Positions 1-9,111 of a DNA stretch of 54,265 bases are shown here, piece after piece; positions within the stretch are counted from its first letter, which is position 1, and each line of letters begins with the position of its first letter. A program made the translations under genes and the position numbers. The stretch lies in the NCBI RefSeq assembly GCF_014843825.1, contig NZ_JHQR01000053.1, forward strand, positions 1 through 54,265, written 5' to 3'. Origin of the DNA: Mesorhizobium silamurunense (GTDB lineage Bacteria > Pseudomonadota > Alphaproteobacteria > Rhizobiales > Rhizobiaceae). Under the pieces are notes generated by a model. It saw nothing but the letters and a program-made list of their open reading frames with translations. It was not told where the DNA came from and made no database searches.

Positions 1-78
1 GGACTCTTATGTCAGGCGAGAACCACTAGACTCAGACAATACTCGCGAATCCGAACGAAGTGCCAGGGAGACACCGTC

Positions 79-148
79 ATGCTGCACATCGCTTCAGCAC
101 GCGAAAAGGGCTAACTCAAAATCCGAGACGAACAACGCGGTCGCTATT
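79..148 (+). other. original 5' end of nifA copy 1, now out of frame
   Basis: An ATG at 79 follows a good ribosome site (AGGGAG, 65-70), but its frame reads MLHIASAREKG and stops at 112-114. The frame of the downstream nifA stays open upstream of 149 and reads as a plausible N-terminus (RANSKSETNNAVAIV) directly before the 149 codon. Removing one A from the AAAA run at 104-107 would join the two into one protein. I infer a one-base insertion that disconnects the original start from nifA. Confidence 0.6.
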
Positions 149-1834
149 GTGCCGTCGCACGAGCGTGCGCTTGCCGGCATCTTCGAAATATCGAAAGCAC
201 TCACCGCCCCCTCTCGGCTCGAAGTCACGTTGGCCAAGGTCGTCGATCTTCTGCGATCGTTTGTGCAGATGCGGCACGGCGTCATCTCTCTCTTCGACGG
301 TGATGGCGAACTGGACATCACCGCCGGCTGGAGCGAGAGCTGCGATGAGCGCTGCCGGATGTACCTGCCGCGGAAGGCAATCGACCAGATTGTGACGGCG
401 GACACGCCCCTCGTCGCCGAGAACATAGCGGTGCATTCGGCCTTCGGTGCCGCCGACATGGACGTGCTCGGGACCTCCGACGCCGTGTCGTTCATCGGCG
501 TTCCCATTCGCGTCGATGCGAACGTGGTGGGCACGCTGACCATCGACCGCGTACTGGACAACAGGTCAAGATCTTGGCTCGATTACAACCTCCGTCTGCT
601 ACCGGTGATCGCCAACCTGGTGGGACAGACAGTGAAGTCGCATCGCTCATTCGCGTGCGACCGCGAGCAACCGATGGCGGAGAAGGAGCGGCTGCAAAAG
701 CAGTTCGGCGAGCTCAAGCATCATGCGCGGGAGCGTAAGAAGGTTAACGTCAAGGGAGTCATTGGCGACAGTCCGGCGCTGCTCGGTCTGCTCGAGAAGG
801 TCGCGGTGGTAGCCGGGGCGAAGATTACGGTTCTTTTGCGAGGCGAATCCGGTACCGGGAAGGAACTGATCGCCAAGGCCATTCACGAATTGTCGCCGCG
901 CGCCAAGCGGCCCTTCATCAAGGTCAATTGCGCGGCGCTGCCTGAGACAGTCCTGGAATCCGAATTGTTCGGTCATGAGAAGGGTGCCTTCACCAGCGCG
1001 TTCAATTCGCGCAAGGGGCGCTTTGAGGTCGCCGACAAGGGGACATTGTTCCTGGACGAGATCGGCGAGATCTCGGCCTCGTTCCAGGCAAAATTACTGC
1101 GCGTGCTGCAAGAGCAGGAGTTCGAGCGCGTCGGCGGCAACCAGACCATTAAGGTCGATGTTCGCGTGATTGCTGCCACGAACAAGAACCTGGAAGAGGC
1201 GGTTGCAAGGAACGAGTTCCGCGCCGACCTCTATTACCGAATCAGCGTGGTGCCCTTGCTGGTGCCGGCGTTACGCGAAAGGCGCAGTGATATTCCGCTC
1301 CTCGCGGCTGAGTTTCTCAAGAATTTCAATGATGAGAACGGCCGTACGCTGACCTTCGATCCGAGTGCGATTGAGGTACTGAAGAACTGTGATTTTCCCG
1401 GCAACATTCGCGAGCTCGAAAATTGCGTGCACCGGACAGCGATCATGGCGGATGGACCATCAATCGGGAGAAACGACTTTTCCTGCTGCCAAGGCCAATG
1501 CTTTGCCGCGGCGCTGTGGAAGAACAGATCGGGCAAGAGCGCGCTGAAACCGGGACCGATCGTGCCGGCGCCAGTGAATCCGGCCACACCGCCGGCTGCG
1601 GCCGCTAGTTCTGCCGCCGTGGCGGTCCCGCCAGCGATCACTGGGCAGCCACCGCCAGCGCCTGCCGGCGCAGCCCAGTTAAATGGTTCGAGGATTATCG
1701 ATCGCGAGGGTGTCACCGCGGCCATGGAAAGATGTGGCTGGGTGCAGGCAAAGGCGGCACGCCTGCTTGGACTGACGCCGCGCCAGATTGGCTATGTGTT
1801 GAGGAAATACGGCATCGAGATCAAGCGTCTGTGA
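149..1834 (+). CDS. nifA: NifA-type sigma-54 activator, copy 1 (N-terminus frameshifted)
   Basis: NifA activates sigma-54 promoters of nif and fix genes. The 561 residues from a GTG at 149 show a GAF domain (about 1-165), an AAA+ domain with Walker A GESGTGKE (about 231-238) and Walker B LFLDEIGE, and a C-terminal Fis-type helix-turn-helix (about 520-556). A Cys-rich linker (SCCQGQC) matches the oxygen-sensing linker of rhizobial NifA. The sigma-54 contact loop reads GAFTSA (about 279-284) instead of GAFTGA. A Pro/Ala-rich spacer of about 60 residues precedes the HTH. The 149 start lacks a good ribosome site; the likely original start at 79 is out of frame. It is clearly a NifA, but whether it works is doubtful. 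The second copy at 14.5-16.3 kb looks intact. Confidence 0.88.
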   Translation: MPSHERALAGIFEISKALTAPSRLEVTLAKVVDLLRSFVQMRHGVISLFDGDGELDITAGWSESCDERCRMYLPRKAIDQIVTADTPLVAENIAVHSAFGAADMDVLGTSDAVSFIGVPIRVDANVVGTLTIDRVLDNRSRSWLDYNLRLLPVIANLVGQTVKSHRSFACDREQPMAEKERLQKQFGELKHHARERKKVNVKGVIGDSPALLGLLEKVAVVAGAKITVLLRGESGTGKELIAKAIHELSPRAKRPFIKVNCAALPETVLESELFGHEKGAFTSAFNSRKGRFEVADKGTLFLDEIGEISASFQAKLLRVLQEQEFERVGGNQTIKVDVRVIAATNKNLEEAVARNEFRADLYYRISVVPLLVPALRERRSDIPLLAAEFLKNFNDENGRTLTFDPSAIEVLKNCDFPGNIRELENCVHRTAIMADGPSIGRNDFSCCQGQCFAAALWKNRSGKSALKPGPIVPAPVNPATPPAAAASSAAVAVPPAITGQPPPAPAGAAQLNGSRIIDREGVTAAMERCGWVQAKAARLLGLTPRQIGYVLRKYGIEIKRL

Positions 1835-2067
1835 AAGACGACTGAGGCGAATAGCTGGGACAAATCGAGCGTTGGTGGTTTGGCGGGCCTTTGCCCATGA
1901 CGAGGGGTGCAGACCCCGCGTCGTCGCCAATTCGATCCGGCCTCACGGCAATCGGCGTCCCGACAAAGCTGGCGTGAAGCAGCGCTATGACGCCGGTTTG
2001 TCGGCCACATTTTCTCTCGACCATCAGCTGATGCCGGATGCCCTTCGCGACTGAAATGGAGAAAAAT

Positions 2068-3216
2068 ATGTCCGATGCAAAACTGCAAAGTGTGCTTTCG
2101 TCACTTTCGCAGGTGGCGAGACAGTTAGAGGCTCTGCCATCCGACCCAACAGCGCCGGATGCAAGTTGCGTCAAACTAAACACGAATGAGAACCCATTTC
2201 CGTTGCCGGCACTCATAATGCAAAGTGCGATTGCGGCCCTAGAACGACAGTATCTCTATCCAGAAGACGACAACATCAGCTTGAGGGAAGCAGCCTCCAA
2301 AGCCTACGGCGTCTCCAAGGATCAGGTGATCGCCGGTAACGGATCGTCTGAACTGCTCGGGCTCATTTACAGAGCTTTCCTTGCCGCGGGCGATAGCGTG
2401 GCTATGGTGTCGCCAGGTTTTTCGTTCAACCGCAAACTTGCCATGTTGCAGGATGCTCAATTTCTCGAAATCGGATGTGACGAGGCTCATTCCTTGCCGA
2501 TAGAGCAATTGCTTTTCGGCCCTGCAAAAGACGCCAAGTTCATTCTGTTGGCCAATCCGAACAATCCGACCGGAACGTTTGTTCCGGTGGTCGACATCGA
2601 ACGCCTCCTAGCACAATCGGACCGTTTGATCGTCCTGGATGAGGCCTACGTCGACTTTGCACCTGACAATGGTCTGCGCCTCATCGATCGTTATTCGAAC
2701 CTTCTGGTCTTAAGAACGTTTTCGAAAAGCTATGCCGCCGCCGGCGTTCGCGTCGGTTTCGGTTTCGGTCACCCCGAAATTATTGGCAGGCTGCGCAACA
2801 TCCAGAATGTCTTCAACATGAATGTGATTGGGCATGCGGTTGGTATCAGCATCCTTGCTCATCGCGACGCTTATGCAGACAACCACAAACACGTCAAGCG
2901 TGAACGACAGCGGGTCACCTTGGCGCTGTTGCAACTTGGATTTTCAGTAGCACCATCCCACGCAAATTTCGTGCTAGCCCGTGTGCCAGCGGGACAGGAC
3001 GGCTCATGGTGGCAGGCAGCCTTGGAAAGGCAAAAGATACTTGTGGCCTTTTTTCCTGATAAAGGTTTGGAAAATTACATCCGCGTCAGCATCGGCACAA
3101 AAGAACAGATGGATGCATTCCTTACCGCTACGAGAGATATTTCTGCAAGCTTAAAGATGCCAAGATCCAGACGTTGGGCAGCATCAGGTTCTGCTTTCGC
3201 GCTACGCGGGCGATAA
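2068..3216 (+). CDS. class I/II PLP aminotransferase, HisC-like
   Basis: A fold-type I PLP aminotransferase of the histidinol-phosphate aminotransferase family, 382 residues. The start at 2068 is chosen because GGAGAAAAAT lies just before it; two further in-frame ATGs lie upstream. Visible landmarks are the N-terminal NTNENPFP, the ANPNNPTGT cofactor loop, DEAYVDF, and the PLP lysine K220 in SKSYAAAGVRVG. No other histidine-pathway gene is near; instead it is followed 86 bp later by an LLM flavin oxidoreductase, a pairing I recall from rhizobial symbiotic plasmids (y4wE/y4wF of NGR234). A role in a symbiosis-specific amino-acid or secondary pathway is more likely than housekeeping histidine synthesis, but the substrate cannot be read from sequence. 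Confidence 0.85.
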   Translation: MSDAKLQSVLSSLSQVARQLEALPSDPTAPDASCVKLNTNENPFPLPALIMQSAIAALERQYLYPEDDNISLREAASKAYGVSKDQVIAGNGSSELLGLIYRAFLAAGDSVAMVSPGFSFNRKLAMLQDAQFLEIGCDEAHSLPIEQLLFGPAKDAKFILLANPNNPTGTFVPVVDIERLLAQSDRLIVLDEAYVDFAPDNGLRLIDRYSNLLVLRTFSKSYAAAGVRVGFGFGHPEIIGRLRNIQNVFNMNVIGHAVGISILAHRDAYADNHKHVKRERQRVTLALLQLGFSVAPSHANFVLARVPAGQDGSWWQAALERQKILVAFFPDKGLENYIRVSIGTKEQMDAFLTATRDISASLKMPRSRRWAASGSAFALRGR

Positions 3217-3302
3217 TCCTACCGATCACACACCTCTATATCTTTGAATTGCTTGATCATCGCAAGCAAGAGAACGTCCCGCGTTGAACTTGGAGAAATC
3301 GA

Positions 3303-4331
3303 GTGAGAAACGCCTTTCCTTCAACCCTGACCTTCGGCATCTTCGATCACTTGGACGAGGACGGCCGCGATATCGCCCGGCAATACGCGGATCGCCTGAT
3401 GTTGGCAGAGGCATGCGATCACCTCGGTTTCTATGCATATCATCTGGCAGAGCATCACTGTACCCCGCATGGCAGAGGTCCATCGCCGAATCTGTTCTTG
3501 TCGAGCGTCGCCCAGCGCACCCAGCGCCTTCGTGTCGGTCCGTTGGTAATGCTACTTGCCCTTTATCATCCGCTGCGTGCGTTCGAGGAGGTCTGTATGC
3601 TTGACCATTTGAGCGGTGGCAGGCTCGAACTCGGTATAGGACGCGGCTCTTTCCCCACCGAATTGGGTTACTTCGGGATTGGTGCGGACGCGGCGCCAAG
3701 CCAGTATGCGGAAGCCAGCGAGATCCTTATAAATGCGATGAAAGGCGGCACGCTGTCTTATCAAGGCCGCCATTTTGAATTGAATGGCGTTCCTTTGACG
3801 CTAAGACCTCATCAGCGGCCGCATCCGCCGACCTGGATCGCCACCAATCGACCCGAGCCGGCAAGCTGGGCCGCGGCTAATGGCGCAAATATCGCGTGCG
3901 TGGGACCTTCCTCTTCTGTTCGCAGAACTACTGATGCCTTCCGCGCCGGTCGAGAGCACAAAACTGAGGCGGACGAGCGAGCACCATTTCTTGGATTGCT
4001 CCGAATGGTTGTGATTGGGCCTTCTGAAGCAGATGCGTATTCGCTCGCGGCACCTGCTTACGAACGATGGCTTAAGAGCTTCAAATTCCTTTACGACCTC
4101 AATGCCATCCCGACTCCACCAAACCTGCCGCTGACCTTCGATGCAGCAATCGAGAGTGAATTGTGCGTAGTAGGATCGGCAGCTTCTGTGCGAAAAGCTC
4201 TGCTTGGTCAGTTGGAAGAGGCAGGTGCCAACTACCTTCTTTGTCAACTGGCATTTGGGGATCTGCCGCTAGATGCATCCCTGTACACCGCAACGACGAT
4301 TCAATCCGAAATCATGGCTCAAGTCGGCTGA
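3303..4331 (+). CDS. LLM-class flavin-dependent oxidoreductase
   Basis: A luciferase-like (LLM) flavin monooxygenase or reductase of 342 residues with a GTG start behind GGAGAAATCGA. Family signs are the N-terminal LTFGIFDHLD strand, the HLAEHHC segment, RLRVGPLVMLLALYHPLR, and the GGRLELGIGRG motif. It probably uses reduced FMN supplied by another protein; the substrate is unknown. It follows the HisC-like aminotransferase in the same direction and is probably co-transcribed. A second, different LLM protein lies at 43.6 kb. No sigma-54 promoter was found upstream of the pair. Confidence 0.85.
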   Translation: MRNAFPSTLTFGIFDHLDEDGRDIARQYADRLMLAEACDHLGFYAYHLAEHHCTPHGRGPSPNLFLSSVAQRTQRLRVGPLVMLLALYHPLRAFEEVCMLDHLSGGRLELGIGRGSFPTELGYFGIGADAAPSQYAEASEILINAMKGGTLSYQGRHFELNGVPLTLRPHQRPHPPTWIATNRPEPASWAAANGANIACVGPSSSVRRTTDAFRAGREHKTEADERAPFLGLLRMVVIGPSEADAYSLAAPAYERWLKSFKFLYDLNAIPTPPNLPLTFDAAIESELCVVGSAASVRKALLGQLEEAGANYLLCQLAFGDLPLDASLYTATTIQSEIMAQVG

Positions 4332-4444
4332 CCATGAAATTTGCTGTCTGATTGGAGATCAAAATCGTTGTCGCAGCGCTCCATGACATTCCCCGTACAA
4401 TCTGTGGGACGACCCTGCGTATAATGCCGGGATTGATATTCCGA

Positions 4445-4620
4445 TATCATTTTGCCGATCGCCGATCCACGGGCACGGTCGGTGTCTGGTACTTGCGTGT
4501 CTCCGCCGAGGTGTGGCCAAGCTGCTTCTGAACATAGCGTTCATCAACCTCGGCTGAGGCGAGGCGGGCGCGCAGCGAGAGGCCAAAATTTTTGACCACG
4601 CTCGCCTTCGTTTTCACCGC
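4445..4620 (-). pseudogene. tyrosine recombinase C-terminal relic
   Basis: The reverse strand reads GLSLRARLASAEVD followed by ERYVQKQLGHTSAETRKYQ and a stop. This matches the end of XerD-like integrases (A..AG.DE..I...LGH.S..T...Y), with the second catalytic His in LGH and the Tyr in RKYQ. The region upstream has no open frame long enough for the rest of the enzyme, so it is a fragment. It probably marks an old insertion in the island. Confidence 0.55.
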
Positions 4621-4832
4621 GCACCCTGTCGGCCAACGCTGCAGGCTTCACCAGCCGCGCCACGAACGACGCCAGGCCGCCGAACGGTGGCGATAGACGC
4701 AAGGGCGGTTCGAGATCTCGGAAAAGCTTCCCCGGAGCCTGCAGAGTCCCAACTCATGATCGTGGATCTGTGAGCCGGCGTGCATGCCGCGGTTCCGCTG
4801 GCGCAGCCGGTCATGCGAGCCGTGCCGGTGGC

Positions 4833-5042
4833 TCATTCGTCGCCTGCGAGACCGTCGAACGCCTCAAGCAGTGCATCGACAATCGCCTGGCCGAGCGCCT
4901 GTGCTTTCTCACCGATTTGGGCTTCGCTTCCGTTGCGGGCGGCGGTGGCGAGTTCCGAACCCTGATCCGTCAGGATCGCATTGGCCCGATCGATCGCCCA
5001 TTGCGCGAAATCGTCCCGGCTGTCGATGATCCTGGTTTCCAT
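4833..5042 (-). CDS. small hypothetical protein, 69 aa
   Basis: An acidic, Ala-rich protein of 69 residues beginning METRIIDSRDDFAQWAID. It starts at an ATG nine bases after GGGAG. The composition looks like a real soluble helical protein rather than a shadow frame, but I recognise no family. It sits between two recombinase relics, so it may be cargo or a leftover of a mobile element. Confidence 0.45.
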   Translation of the reverse strand: METRIIDSRDDFAQWAIDRANAILTDQGSELATAARNGSEAQIGEKAQALGQAIVDALLEAFDGLAGDE

Positions 5043-5273
5043 CAATGCGCGCTCCCGCGTTTAGGATTTGTTTAGCCTATCTGGGCTAAGATCAAGGTGC
5101 GCGATGGGTACTGCGTTCGCGCCACAACACGCCTCGATCCTTGCAGCGTCATCCCTGCTGAGCAAGTCCGCTTCGCCCGACCGGAAGTGCGATTTTGCGT
5201 TCCGTGGCCACTTGCAGCTCTCAACGATCGTTTTGGGCCGAACAGCGCGGCTTGGAGCAGTAGCGTGGGTCAG

Positions 5274-5482
5274 TCAGACGATCAGCCGCGCGGCGCGGCC
5301 TAATTGGCGCTCGGCGTCGTTGTAATAGCGCGACGCCTGTTGCACGGAGCGGTGCTGCGATTTCTGCATCGCTTCAGATAGCGGAATGCCGCAGCGGGCG
5401 GCTCGGTGAGATATCCGGAGCGCAGGCCGTGTGTGGAAAAGAGTGTTGGACCAAGCCCGGCCTCGGCAATGCGGCGTATCAC
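5274..5482 (-). pseudogene. tyrosine recombinase C-terminal relic, frameshifted
   Basis: Two overlapping reverse-strand frames together give the end of a phage-type integrase: STHGLRSGYLTE (catalytic H-x-x-R) in one frame, then IPLSEAMQKSQHRSVQQ and SRYYNDAERQLGRAA (second His/Arg and the nucleophile Tyr region) in the other. The break lies near 5400. No N-terminal part is visible upstream. It is a second recombinase, different from the relic at 4.4-4.6 kb. Confidence 0.65.
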
Positions 5483-6207
5483 GCGTCACCGGCTCGGAGG
5501 CCGGGAATGGTCGGCGGCCTCGACCCGGTTCATCCGTTCGCGCCTGCGGACCTCCGCTGGCAGATGGTTGAGATCCTATGGGGGTGAATAGCGGCCGCCA
5601 CTCTGCGAGGGTGAAGTCGCCAAAAACCATCCAGGAGGCTCGCAATGAAAGTCGTAGACCGTTCCGATTCGCCGAGCGCTATTCAATTCGCGTTGAGCTG
5701 GCTGCAATCTTCGTTTCTTTCGAACTCTCTCGTTCGAAATGGCTGATCACGTCGCTATCGCCAGGTGTCGGCGAGCGCATGTCGAGGTTCGCGGTGACAG
5801 GCGGGGATGCTCCATTGCCTCACCGAACAGCAGCGCAAAGCGAAAGCACGTACCGGTCGTAGTTTTCGGATCATAATCGATCCAAGAAGCCGGTGTCTTT
5901 GGATTGCCGCACTGGGAGAAGAGTTGGCAATTCTCGACGCGAAAATGGAAAGCGAAGCGGCCGCCAACCGGCATCGGTTGAGCGTAAGACGGCTTGACGA
6001 ATGCTCATTGCCACGCAGTCAAATTGCACGCATAGGCTTGGCATAGAGGACGCGGCCGAGGAGATGCTCGAACGAAGCTGGTCGCCGACGAGACTACCGC
6101 CCGGGTCTTAAGCCGGGGCGCGGCAAGACCAAGATACAAACGTTGCCCGAGGCCAATCCGCCATGCACTCGTACACCACACCACGAGACACGATCTGACG
6201 AGGAACC
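5483..6207. other. about 0.7 kb without a supportable gene
   Basis: Several short open frames exist on both strands, none with a recognisable motif or convincing ribosome site. The stretch upstream of the nodL-like gene was searched for a nod box (spaced ATC-N9-GAT repeats) and for a sigma-54 promoter; neither is evident. Confidence 0.5.
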
Positions 6208-6771
6208 ATGATACGCAGTCAAAAAGAGAAGATGCTCGCAGGCGAGCCGTATAGTGCGGCGGATCCGGAGATCCAAGCTGACCTGCTGGCCACCGGGGCT
6301 TGGCTGAAGAGGTACAATGACACGTTGGGCCAAACCGCCGAGCAGTGGCATGCGCTCCTGTCCGAGCGGCTAGGAGAGGTTGGGCTCGGAGCGGTCATCC
6401 GTCCGCCCTTCTATTGCGACTACGGCTTCAACATCCGCCTCGGAGCCCACGTATTCCTCAATTTCAACTGCGTCATCCTTGACGTGGCAGAGGTGACGAT
6501 TGGCCAAGGAACGGCAATTGGGCCTGCCGTGCAAATCTACACCGCAGATCATCCGCATGATCCTGAGCAGCGGCAGAGTGGGCTGCAGCTCGGGCGTCCT
6601 GTCCGCATTGGCAGCAGTGTCTGGATCGGCGGTGGAGCAATCATTCTCCCGGGCGTCACGATTGGCGATGATGCGGTCGTGGGCGCTGGCAGCGTGGTCA
6701 CTCGAGATGTCCCCGCAGGGGCAACAGTCGTGGGAAGTCCGGCTCGGGTGCAAGGGGTTCAAAGTCGTTGA
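6208..6771 (+). CDS. nodL: NodL-like hexapeptide-repeat O-acetyltransferase
   Basis: A 187-residue sugar O-acetyltransferase of the NodL/LacA/maltose acetyltransferase group, starting after GAGGAACC. The N-terminal helix pair (SQKEKMLAGEPYSAADPE) and the left-handed beta-helix hexapeptide repeats (GIGSSVWIGGGA-type) with catalytic His in TADHPHDPEQR are visible. NodL places an O-acetyl group on C6 of the non-reducing terminal sugar of Nod factors. The symbiosis context favours NodL over a general maltose acetyltransferase, but both share this architecture and no nod box was seen upstream. Confidence 0.72.
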   Translation: MIRSQKEKMLAGEPYSAADPEIQADLLATGAWLKRYNDTLGQTAEQWHALLSERLGEVGLGAVIRPPFYCDYGFNIRLGAHVFLNFNCVILDVAEVTIGQGTAIGPAVQIYTADHPHDPEQRQSGLQLGRPVRIGSSVWIGGGAIILPGVTIGDDAVVGAGSVVTRDVPAGATVVGSPARVQGVQSR

Positions 6772-7164
6772 ACTTGGCTGCCAAGCTCCGCTATGCCGAG
6801 TGGCTGTGCAAAGCAACCCGTCAATTACGCGCAATTGCGGCCGGTTGGGCGGATGCCGCTCCGCTTATATTCGTCATAATCTCGGGTCTTACACCCCCTC
6901 GAGGAAGGCCAGGTCCTTAATCGCGCGCCGCCTGGAAAGTGCTGCGCATCGTTCTTTCCATCCTTTGCCGACATATCGCGCATGGCTCCGGTGTCGGCAT
7001 GGACAGCATTCTTGTCGAGGCTGATAAGCTCGGAGACGCATCGCTACATCCGCGACGTGTGTGGCGAGGCAGACTCCGTGTCGCCGACAGACACGCCATC
7101 TACAACGATCTTGTTGGCCTCAACCGGATGGAACGGGTCACTCTAGACAATGGCCGACCAAACA
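6772..7164. other. intergenic stretch without a supportable gene
   Basis: About 390 bases between the nodL-like gene and the end of the ABC exporter operon. The short open frames have no recognisable domain. No obvious terminator hairpin with a T-run was found for either flanking gene. Confidence 0.45.
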
Positions 7165-9078
7165 TCAGGTCCGGCACCCCGCTGTTGCGGTGGTATCGAG
7201 TTTCTCTTCGGGAATGTCGTCGAAGGACGCGTAGTTAAGATTGTAGAGTTTGGAATAGAGACCACCCATAGCCATCAGTTTGTCGTGGTTGCCGGTCTCA
7301 ATGACCTGGCCATTCTGAAATACGATGATACGGTCGGCGCCGCGGATCGTTGCAAGGCGGTGGGCGATGACGAGGCCAGTGCGGCCTGCAAGCAGTTTTT
7401 TCAGAGCCTTCTGAATCAGCATTTCCGTGTAGCTGTCGATGTTGGCGGTGGCCTCGTCGAGGACGAGGATCTTGGCGTCGGCAACGAGAGCTCGGGCGAA
7501 ACTGATAAGCTGGCGCTGGCCGAGAGAAAGGTTGCCGCCCCGTTCGCCGAGTTGGGCTTCATAGCCGTCGGCAAGGCTCATGATGAAGTCGTGGGCGCCG
7601 ACCGCCTTGGCAGCCTCGATCACCTTGTCGCGCGTGGCTTCCGTCTTATGGTAGCGAATGTTCTCGAGGACCGTCCCGGTGAACAGGAACGGCTCCTGCA
7701 GCACCATGGCGACCTGGCGGCCGAGCGATTCCTGGGTGAGATCGCGCACATCCTGTCCGCCGACTAGCACTTGGCCCTGCTGAACATCATAGAAGCGGTG
7801 GACGAGGGCCATCGCGCTCGATTTACCAGAACCGGTCGGCCCGACCAGGGCGACCGTCTCGCCGGGATTGGCCCGGAAGGACACATTTTTCAGCACCGGA
7901 TGGTTGGGATTGTAGCCAAAGGTGACATTCCTGAATTCGACCGAGCCGTTCATTTCGGCCGAAAGCGCCCGGGCATCCGGTTTGTCCTGGATATCGATCT
8001 TGACGTCGAGCACATCGGTCAGGCGCTTGCCGGAGGCCATGGCGCGCTGCATGATCGAATATTGCAGAGTGAGCGAGCGGATCGGATCAAAGAAGCGCTG
8101 GATGTAGAAAAGATAGGCGACCAATACGCCCACATCGATACGGCCGTTCATGATCATGGAGCCGCCGACCACGATGACGACGGCCATGGCGAGGCCGGTG
8201 AGCCCATCGACGATCGGCACCATGACCTGTGCATATTTGGCAGCAATCAAGTGAGTCCTGAGATTGGCACGGGCCTTGTCGCCGTAGAGAATGAAATTCA
8301 CCTGCTGGCGGTCCATGGACTGAACTGTGCGCACGCCGTGAATGGCTTCAGCCAGCGCGCCATTGGTGACCGAATTGGTCTCGTGCGCAGCCATGAAGGC
8401 GTCGCGGGCACGCGGCAGCCAGAAGATGCGGACGATGAACAGGATCGACAAGACCGAGAGCGTCAGGAGGCCGAGGCGGAAGTCGAGCCACAGCATCACG
8501 AAGACGATGCCGAAGAGAAGCGCAACATCGCCTACGGAAAATAATGAGTTTGCGAGGAATTCCTGTATGGAGTTGACGTCGCCTTGCAGGCGGGACATCA
8601 GGCGTCCGACCTCGGTCTTGTCCATGAAGGAGAGCGAAACCCTCTGCAGATGGCCGAACATGGCGCGGCGGATGTCGAAGAGGACATTCTCGGCCGTTTT
8701 CCCAATCACGGCTTCCTGCGTGTAGCCAGCGGCGAAATTGACCAAAATCGCGAGAAGGAATGCTCCGGCGGCCGCAAGCAGGTAGGAGTGATCGATGCCT
8801 CCCGGAGCCATCCAGTGGTGGATCGCGCAGCGAATGATCAATGGGATGAGAAGCTGCGTGCCCGTGAAGATCAGCAATGCGGAAACCGAGATGAATAGCT
8901 CGGCCTTGTAGGGACGCGCGAAGGCCCAAATGCGCCGGATCACGTTCTGGTCGAAAGCCCGGCCGAACATCTCCTCTTCGATACGGTGCGAGCCGACAAC
9001 CGCGCGGGGAGGGCGCTTGCCGTCGCCACGGACGTCATTGCGTTCGCCTTCGAGTTCGTCGCCGTCCTCTTGGGCCAT
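7165..9078 (-). CDS. ABC exporter half, ATPase-competent subunit
   Basis: A 637-residue fused membrane-ATPase half of an ABCB/MsbA-type exporter: six membrane segments (about residues 50-340) and a nucleotide-binding domain with Walker A GPTGSGKSS, Walker B ILVLDEAT (catalytic Glu present) and an H-loop (VIAHRLAT). The signature motif is NLSLGQ rather than LSGGQ. The upstream partner has the reverse pattern (good signature, Asp in place of the catalytic Glu), so the pair should form a heterodimer with one consensus and one degenerate ATP site. It is the last gene of a run that begins with nifB, 33 bp after its partner. The exported substrate is unknown. Confidence 0.88.
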   Translation of the reverse strand: MAQEDGDELEGERNDVRGDGKRPPRAVVGSHRIEEEMFGRAFDQNVIRRIWAFARPYKAELFISVSALLIFTGTQLLIPLIIRCAIHHWMAPGGIDHSYLLAAAGAFLLAILVNFAAGYTQEAVIGKTAENVLFDIRRAMFGHLQRVSLSFMDKTEVGRLMSRLQGDVNSIQEFLANSLFSVGDVALLFGIVFVMLWLDFRLGLLTLSVLSILFIVRIFWLPRARDAFMAAHETNSVTNGALAEAIHGVRTVQSMDRQQVNFILYGDKARANLRTHLIAAKYAQVMVPIVDGLTGLAMAVVIVVGGSMIMNGRIDVGVLVAYLFYIQRFFDPIRSLTLQYSIMQRAMASGKRLTDVLDVKIDIQDKPDARALSAEMNGSVEFRNVTFGYNPNHPVLKNVSFRANPGETVALVGPTGSGKSSAMALVHRFYDVQQGQVLVGGQDVRDLTQESLGRQVAMVLQEPFLFTGTVLENIRYHKTEATRDKVIEAAKAVGAHDFIMSLADGYEAQLGERGGNLSLGQRQLISFARALVADAKILVLDEATANIDSYTEMLIQKALKKLLAGRTGLVIAHRLATIRGADRIIVFQNGQVIETGNHDKLMAMGGLYSKLYNLNYASFDDIPEEKLDTTATAGCRT

Positions 9079-9111
9079 CAGCGCCCGTTCCCATACTCGA
9101 TCATCATGTCA

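Noticed and set aside
1835..2067. Sigma-54 promoter before the HisC-like gene
   Set aside because: TGGCGGGCCTTTGCC at about 1880 looks similar but has the GG-GC spacing one base short, and no NifA site is near.
7150..8544. Long plus-strand frames opposite the ABC exporter genes
   Set aside because: Antisense of conserved ABC transporter domains; high GC keeps them open.
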